In this document: piece by piece, positions 13,881 through 18,100 of the stretch
Layout: every line of letters starts with the position of its first letter
How positions within the stretch are numbered: the first letter of the stretch is position 1
Source: Bacillota bacterium
GTDB lineage: Bacteria; Bacillota; Thermosediminibacteria; Thermosediminibacterales; Thermosediminibacteraceae
DNA length: 18,100 bases
Assembly (NCBI GenBank): GCA_003242255.1
Contig: QGUT01000018.1
Coordinates: 1 to 18,100, forward strand
Direction of reading: 5' to 3'
Program-made: the position numbers and the translations under genes
The notes under the pieces: model-generated
Told to the model about the DNA's origin: nothing
What the model saw: the letters and a program-made list of their open reading frames with translations, nothing else
The model's database searches: none

Positions 13881-14747
13881 ATGAATTTTAGAATTATCGT
13901 GGTCGATGACGACAGGGCCGTAAGGCGGATGCTGGCAGGAATCATTGAAAACCACGGCCTGGGAGAGGTTGTAGCCGAAGCGGCTGACGGCGAGGAAGCG
14001 GAGAAGAAGATTATCGTCATGAACCCCGACATTGCTCTGATAGACCTCCTTCTTCCTTCCAAGGACGGGATAGAGGTCATCCGGGAATCCAGGGGGAAAG
14101 GGGCCACGACTAATTTCATCATGATATCCCAGGTAGAAGCCCAGGATATGATAAGCAAAGCTTACCAGGCCGGCATCGAGTTTTTTGTCCACAAGCCGAT
14201 AAACGTCACCGAAACCGTAAACGTGATTTCAAAGGTAGAGGAATTGATAAAGCTCAAAACCACTTTTATGAAGATAAAGGAGACTGTGTCGGGCCTGGGC
14301 ACGCTGGAACGTTTTGAAAAAGATAAGCCGGAGATGACGAAGGTAGATCTGCTCCTGGCGGAACTGGGGATCCTGGGCGAAACCGGAAGCGAAGACATCA
14401 AGATATTGGTCGAGAATTTCGATTTATTTAAGGATACGGCTTCGAATCTCCAGGAAATATACCGATTTTTACAGGAATATTACATAAAGACCCGGCGGAA
14501 AAAATCGACGGACCTTAAGGCCATCGAGATGAGGATAAGGAGGGCTATCACAAAGGCACTGAGCAACATAGCAGCCATGGGCATGGAAGATTTCGAAGGC
14601 GAGCAGTTTTTGAAGTATGCGCCGGTTCTTTTCGAGTTCAGAGAAGTTAAAAAGCACATGGACTTTTTGAGGGGAAAGACTTGTGAAGGTGGAAAAATAA
14701 ATATAAAAAAATTCCTGGAAGGCATAACCTTTTTGTGTAAGAAGTAA
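13881..14747 (+). CDS. Response regulator, GlnL (YcbB)-like
   Basis: Response regulator of 288 residues. The receiver domain (1-120) has the acidic pocket D9-D11, phosphoacceptor D55 (IALIDLLLPSKDG), S83 in place of the conserved Ser/Thr, and K105 in FFVHKPIN. The C-terminal half (about 150-285) is not a common OmpR or NarL helix-turn-helix; it resembles the YcbB-type DNA-binding domain of B. subtilis GlnL, with a conserved basic patch KAIEMRIRRAITKALSNIA. The ATG directly follows the kinase stop, with GGGAGG (13867-13872) inside the kinase 3' end. Candidate targets are the adjacent ABC or TRAP transporter genes, because GlnKL-like pairs control nearby uptake genes. This is inferred from position only. 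Confidence 0.85.
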   Translation: MNFRIIVVDDDRAVRRMLAGIIENHGLGEVVAEAADGEEAEKKIIVMNPDIALIDLLLPSKDGIEVIRESRGKGATTNFIMISQVEAQDMISKAYQAGIEFFVHKPINVTETVNVISKVEELIKLKTTFMKIKETVSGLGTLERFEKDKPEMTKVDLLLAELGILGETGSEDIKILVENFDLFKDTASNLQEIYRFLQEYYIKTRRKKSTDLKAIEMRIRRAITKALSNIAAMGMEDFEGEQFLKYAPVLFEFREVKKHMDFLRGKTCEGGKINIKKFLEGITFLCKK

Positions 14748-14780
14748 AAAAATACCCCCGTCCTTTCGGGGGTATTTTTT
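14747..14780. terminator. Bidirectional terminator between convergent units
   Basis: A 14-bp perfect stem (14747-14760 with 14767-14780) with core ACCCCCG/CGGGGGT, a 6-base loop, an A-run on the left arm and a T-run on the right. It can end transcription from both the response regulator (+) and the TRAP permease (-), whose stop codons lie at its two edges. Confidence 0.92.
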
Positions 14781-16711
14781 TATTTCTTCGCTTTCCTCCT
14801 CTGGATCAAATAACCCAATAGGAGCAAGCCGAGTCCCATGAGGTCGGTTTCGATACCGGGAATCACCATTAAAAGACCGCCGACGAAGAATATGATTCGC
14901 TCCAGGAACGACTGGTGGGTGAGGAAATACCCGGATACCGCGGAACCTACGCCGATGATGCCTATAATGGAAGTTATGACGATCAGAATGATGTCACCGG
15001 CTGTGACATCTATGAGCAGCATGGACGGGTTATAGACGAAGACGTAAGGTACCAGGAAGGCCGCTATAGCCAGCTTCGTCGCTTCGATACCGGTCTTGAA
15101 GGGATTTGCCTTCGCGATGCCGGCGCCTACGAAAGCCGCCAGGGCTACGGGCGGAGTAATGTCGGCGATGATTCCGAAGTAAAAAGCGAACATGTGGGCT
15201 GCCAGGGTCGGGACGTTCAGAAGTACCAGAGCCGGAGCTGCTATAGTTGAAGTTATGACGTAGTTAGCGGTGGTCGGGACGCCCATACCCAGAATTAGGG
15301 AGGTTATCATGGTGAAAATCAGCGTCAGGAACAGGTTGTTGTTAGCCAGGTCCACCAGTACCGAGCCCAGCTTCAGGCCCAGACCCGTCTGGGTGACGAC
15401 TCCGACGATTATGCCGGCGCAGGCCGTGGCTGCCACCACCCCTAATGCGCTCCGGGCGCCGTCTTCCAGCCCCTTCACTATGTCGTAAAAGCTTATGCGG
15501 GTGTTCTTCCTGATCATCGACGAAGCGATGGCCAGGATTATGGCGTAAAGGGCAGCCTTCATCGGAGTGTAGCCTTCCACGAGAAGGTAGATGATGGCCA
15601 GCAAGGGTATCAGGAGGTGTCCCCTTTCCTTCATGATGACGCTGAATTTCGGGAGTTCTTCCCGCTTCATGCCCCTTAATCCCAGTTTTTTAGCCTCAAA
15701 ATGAACCTGGGTCCATACACCGAAATAGTAGAGGAGCGCAGGTATTACAGCCGCCTGGATGATCCTCAGGTATTCCACTCCTAAGAAATCGGCCATCAAG
15801 AATGCTGCAGCGCCCATTATGGGTGGCATTAGCTGGCCGCCGGTAGATGCGACCGCCTCTACGGCGCCGGCGAATTCGGGCCTGTAGCCGAGGCGCTTCA
15901 TCATCGGGATGGTAAAGCTTCCGGACCCGGCGGTATTGGCCACCGAGCTTCCAGATACGGTGCCTTCGAGGGCCGACGATATGACCGCCACTTTGGCAGG
16001 GCCTCCGGCCGCCCATCCGGCTACAGCGTTGGCCAGGTCTATAAAGAGCTGTCCCAAGCCCGTCTTTTCAAGGAAGGCCCCGAACAGGATGAACAGGAAG
16101 ATGAACGTGGAAGAAACGCCTATCGGTATGCCGAAGAGGCCTTCTGTGGTGTAGAACTGATGCTGAACGAGAGTGGGAAGATCCACCCCTCTATGGGCGA
16201 AAGGTCCGGGTATACTGCGCCCCACCAGGGCGTACACTATGAAGCCCGAGGCAATTATCACCATGGGAATCCCGACTACTCTCCTCACGGCTTCCAGCAC
16301 CAGAAAAATCCCTATTAGGCCCACGATGTAATCGAGGGTGGTTACGGTGCCCGCCCGGCGAACCAGTTCCTGATAAAAGATTGGTATATAAAGCGGGGCC
16401 GCAGCTCCCAGAATGGCTAAAACCACATCTACAGGATGTATCCTATCTCGCGGCCAAGACTTTTTCATGGGATACAGTAGATATATCAAGCAGAGCGCGA
16501 AAGCCAGGTGAATAGACCTTTGAATCATGGCGTCCAGCACTCCAAAAGCTGCCGTGTACAGCTGAAAGAGCGAGAAAGTTATGGCTATGGCCGCTATTAT
16601 TTTAGCCGCGAATCCCGTCAGAACCCTGTAGTCGGATTCAGCGTCTACCTTTCTCAAAATTTCCTGGGCAATTTTTTCGGCATCCTCAGTTAAATTTACG
16701 TTCTGCTCCAT
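14780..16711 (-). CDS. TRAP transporter permease, fused 4TM/12TM subunits
   Basis: Secondary transporter permease, 643 residues, in which the small DctQ-like and large DctM-like parts are joined, as usual for TAXI-type TRAP systems (TIGR02123-like). Almost wholly hydrophobic after a short charged N-terminus; roughly 16 or more membrane segments. The DctM part contains the family-typical stretches GVSSTFIFLFILFGAFLEK, ISSALEGTVSGSSVANT and EAVASTGGQLMPPIMGAAAF, and near the end LILGMGVPTTANYVI. ATG 16711 is supported by GAAGGGAGTG within the end of the preceding gene. Driven by an ion gradient (Na+ or H+). Together with the receptor and DUF1850 protein it forms one operon on the minus strand. 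The substrate of TAXI systems is mostly undefined; glutamate-like or other organic acids are candidates. Confidence 0.93.
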   Translation of the reverse strand: MEQNVNLTEDAEKIAQEILRKVDAESDYRVLTGFAAKIIAAIAITFSLFQLYTAAFGVLDAMIQRSIHLAFALCLIYLLYPMKKSWPRDRIHPVDVVLAILGAAAPLYIPIFYQELVRRAGTVTTLDYIVGLIGIFLVLEAVRRVVGIPMVIIASGFIVYALVGRSIPGPFAHRGVDLPTLVQHQFYTTEGLFGIPIGVSSTFIFLFILFGAFLEKTGLGQLFIDLANAVAGWAAGGPAKVAVISSALEGTVSGSSVANTAGSGSFTIPMMKRLGYRPEFAGAVEAVASTGGQLMPPIMGAAAFLMADFLGVEYLRIIQAAVIPALLYYFGVWTQVHFEAKKLGLRGMKREELPKFSVIMKERGHLLIPLLAIIYLLVEGYTPMKAALYAIILAIASSMIRKNTRISFYDIVKGLEDGARSALGVVAATACAGIIVGVVTQTGLGLKLGSVLVDLANNNLFLTLIFTMITSLILGMGVPTTANYVITSTIAAPALVLLNVPTLAAHMFAFYFGIIADITPPVALAAFVGAGIAKANPFKTGIEATKLAIAAFLVPYVFVYNPSMLLIDVTAGDIILIVITSIIGIIGVGSAVSGYFLTHQSFLERIIFFVGGLLMVIPGIETDLMGLGLLLLGYLIQRRKAKK

Positions 16712-16716
16712 TTAAA

Positions 16717-17217
16717 TCACTCCCTTCCACGCAAACTGTTAATTTTGAATCGATGGCCTGCGGAGATGGTCAGGAGATCTTCCTTTTCGGCGATATCGGT
16801 AAAATATAATTTCCTTCCATTGACTATTACTGCGTGCCCAGGCACCGGAGAGACCCTTAAAGGTATCTCCCTCAAGGTCCTCGACATCGAAACCACAAAG
16901 GTGCCGTCTTCATTTTTAAACCCTTCGTATTCATCAAAAGGCAATCCCGTTCCGAGCGAATAAAACCTGGTCTCCCTGAGCGTCATGGTGCCGTCGTCGT
17001 TTATCCGGTAATACTCGTAAACCGGCGTTTTCTCGATGGAGTGGATGAAGGTAATAACGAATTCCCCGCTCTTTGCTTCGATTACCGTTTTGGATTTATC
17101 GCGCTCGTTTTCTATGATTAGGACGTTTTCCCGTTCGATTCGAAAGAAAGCGAAAAAAATCGCCGGCAAAACGAGCAATGTTATGATCAGGAGTGGAATT
17201 AGATTCTTGTTTTTCAT
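16717..17217 (-). CDS. DUF1850 membrane-anchored protein of the TRAP operon
   Basis: Protein of 166 residues of the DUF1850 family, which regularly sits between TAXI receptor and fused TRAP permease genes; its role is unknown. One N-terminal membrane anchor (LIPLLIITLLVLPAIFFAFF), then an extracytoplasmic domain with the family signature ITFIHSIEKTPVYEYY and later SLGTGLPFDEYEGF. The start is not simple. ATG 17217 gives the natural anchor but has no ribosome site immediately before it. The strongest Shine-Dalgarno (GGAGGAGG, 17253-17260) is 35 bases away, across a perfect hairpin (17223-17247). An alternative TTG at 17265 adds 16 residues. The stop is 5 bases before the permease start. Confidence 0.85.
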   Translation of the reverse strand: MKNKNLIPLLIITLLVLPAIFFAFFRIERENVLIIENERDKSKTVIEAKSGEFVITFIHSIEKTPVYEYYRINDDGTMTLRETRFYSLGTGLPFDEYEGFKNEDGTFVVSMSRTLREIPLRVSPVPGHAVIVNGRKLYFTDIAEKEDLLTISAGHRFKINSLRGRE

Positions 17218-17222
17218 AAAAT

Positions 17223-17247
17223 GAGCATTGGAGTAACTCCAATGCTC
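17223..17247 (-). promoter_or_regulatory. Intercistronic hairpin ahead of the DUF1850 start
   Basis: An 11-bp perfect inverted repeat (GAGCATTGGAG 17223-17233 with CTCCAATGCTC 17237-17247) and a 3-base loop. It separates GGAGGAGG (17253-17260) from ATG 17217. With the hairpin formed, only 5 + 5 bases separate the two, a normal ribosome-site distance. It could instead stabilise the upstream receptor mRNA or attenuate transcription, though only a short ATTTT follows. Confidence 0.7.
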
Positions 17248-17266
17248 AAAAACCTCCTCCTTCAAC

Positions 17267-18100
17267 TTACTTCCCTATCTCGTTGAAGAATTTCTCAGCG
17301 CCAGGATGCAGCGGTATGGACATGCCCTCTTTTCCGGTATCGGGCGAAATCTGCTTTCCGCTCTGTTCGTGAGCAGCGATCAGGCGATCCAGATTGTCGT
17401 ACATGGTTTTTAGCATCTGATAGGCTAAATCTTCGTCCAGCTTGGCGCTCACGGCCAGCATAGATTTTACCGATACGGTGCGCACATCTTCAGTCTGTCC
17501 GCTGTAAGTGTTGGCCGGTATTACCGTCTCGGTGTAGAACGGATACTTGGACATGAGTTTCTGAATGGTCTGATCGTCAAGGTTTACCAGTACGACCTTG
17601 TGCTGGGCGGCGATGTCGCGGACCGCAGCTGTCGGGAATCCGGCAGTCAGGAAGGCCGCATCCACGTTGCCGTCCTTGAGGTTGTTGGCTGCTTCGGCGA
17701 AGCTCAAGTACTGGGGCTGGATGTCATTATAAGTAATGCCGGCGGCTTCCAGGATCTGCCTGGCGTTGGCTTCAGCGCCGCTTCCTGCCGCACCTACGGC
17801 CACCCTCTTGCCCTTGAGGTCATAGATGGTCTTTATCCCGGTATTTTCAGTGGTCACGATCTGGACGGTCTCGGGATACAGTATGGCAAGGCCTCTTATA
17901 TCTTCGTATTTGTTGTCGGCAAACATCTCACTTCCGTTGTAGGCGTAGTAGGCGATGTCGTTCTGGACGAAAATCACTTCCGCTTTTCCATCCTTCAGGA
18001 GGTTAACATTGGCTACCGAGGCCCCCGTGCTCTGGGCTGTGGCGTTGGCTCCAGGTATGTTTTTGTTCCAGATTTCCGCGAGCGCTCCACCCAGCGGGAA
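17267..18100 (-). CDS. TAXI-family TRAP transporter solute receptor, N-terminus missing
   Basis: Extracytoplasmic solute receptor of the TAXI family (TRAP-associated extracytoplasmic immunogenic protein). 277 residues are visible; the frame is open to the right edge, so the signal peptide lies outside the window. At the edge the protein reads PLGGALAEIWNKNIPGANAT and AQSTGASVANVNLLKDGKAE, the ligand-cleft region typical of the family. Then come GLAILYPETVQIVTTE, LKGKRVAVGAAGSGAEANAR and VDAAFLTAGFPTAAVRDIA. The C-terminus ends in IPLHPGAEKFFNEIGK, the family ending. First of the three-gene minus-strand operon; the DUF1850 gene follows. It would capture solute outside the cell and deliver it to the fused permease. 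Ligand unknown. Confidence 0.93.
   Translation of the reverse strand, partial: FPLGGALAEIWNKNIPGANATAQSTGASVANVNLLKDGKAEVIFVQNDIAYYAYNGSEMFADNKYEDIRGLAILYPETVQIVTTENTGIKTIYDLKGKRVAVGAAGSGAEANARQILEAAGITYNDIQPQYLSFAEAANNLKDGNVDAAFLTAGFPTAAVRDIAAQHKVVLVNLDDQTIQKLMSKYPFYTETVIPANTYSGQTEDVRTVSVKSMLAVSAKLDEDLAYQMLKTMYDNLDRLIAAHEQSGKQISPDTGKEGMSIPLHPGAEKFFNEIGK

Noticed and set aside
1..18100. tRNA, rRNA, CRISPR array, insertion sequence, attachment site
   Set aside because: No repeat-spacer pattern, cloverleaf, transposase or flanking direct repeats seen on reading through; the two relic fragments show no terminal repeats.

Overview
The window looks like a chromosomal segment of an anaerobic, thermophilic, selenocysteine-using Firmicute of the Thermoanaerobacterales/Thermosediminibacterales kind. 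This is inferred from three things: a complete Stickland-type glycine reductase operon with two in-frame UGA codons, a KaiC-like ATPase of a family I remember as confined to thermophiles, and Gram-positive style signals (strong GGAGG ribosome sites, T-run terminators, frequent GTG/TTG starts). No rRNA, tRNA, CRISPR array or intact mobile element was seen.

Layout, left to right. (1) 1-346: 3' end of an OGG1-type DNA glycosylase. (2) 347-904: a gene-poor stretch holding what looks like a decayed small gene (469-787). (3) 905-1765: single-domain KaiC/RadA-like ATPase, closed by a terminator. (4) 1939-2892: two-gene sdpI-sdpR-like unit (six-TM SdpI family protein and ArsR-type repressor). (5) 2893-3496: a fragment of an unidentified gene, then a sigma-A type promoter, a tandem glycine riboswitch and an intrinsic terminator. 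(6) 3497-9636: trxA-grdE-grdA-grdB-grdC-grdD, ended by a strong terminator. (7) 9765-12493: NitT/TauT-type ABC importer (lipoprotein, permease, ATPase). (8) 12582-14747: GlnK/GlnL-like (YcbA/YcbB) two-component system with its own promoter. (9) A bidirectional terminator (14747-14780), then on the minus strand a TAXI-type TRAP transporter operon: solute receptor (cut by the window end), DUF1850 membrane protein, fused 4TM/12TM TRAP permease.

How the genes work together. Glycine is sensed by the riboswitch ahead of trxA. GrdE (pyruvoyl-forming) plus GrdB (Sec) bind and activate glycine. GrdA (Sec) takes over the carboxymethyl group as a selenoether. GrdC/GrdD release it as acetyl phosphate, which yields ATP. 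TrxA re-reduces GrdA. The partner thioredoxin reductase is not in the window. The ABC and TRAP importers with a sensor kinase between them plausibly supply amino acids or organic acids, but their substrates cannot be read from the sequence.

The core system is known biology. The less ordinary observations are a hairpin that may bridge a distant Shine-Dalgarno to the DUF1850 start, two gene relics in the gene-poor stretches (one with an in-frame TGA in a Sec-using genome), a cluster of non-ATG starts, and the isolated archaeal-type KaiC gene.
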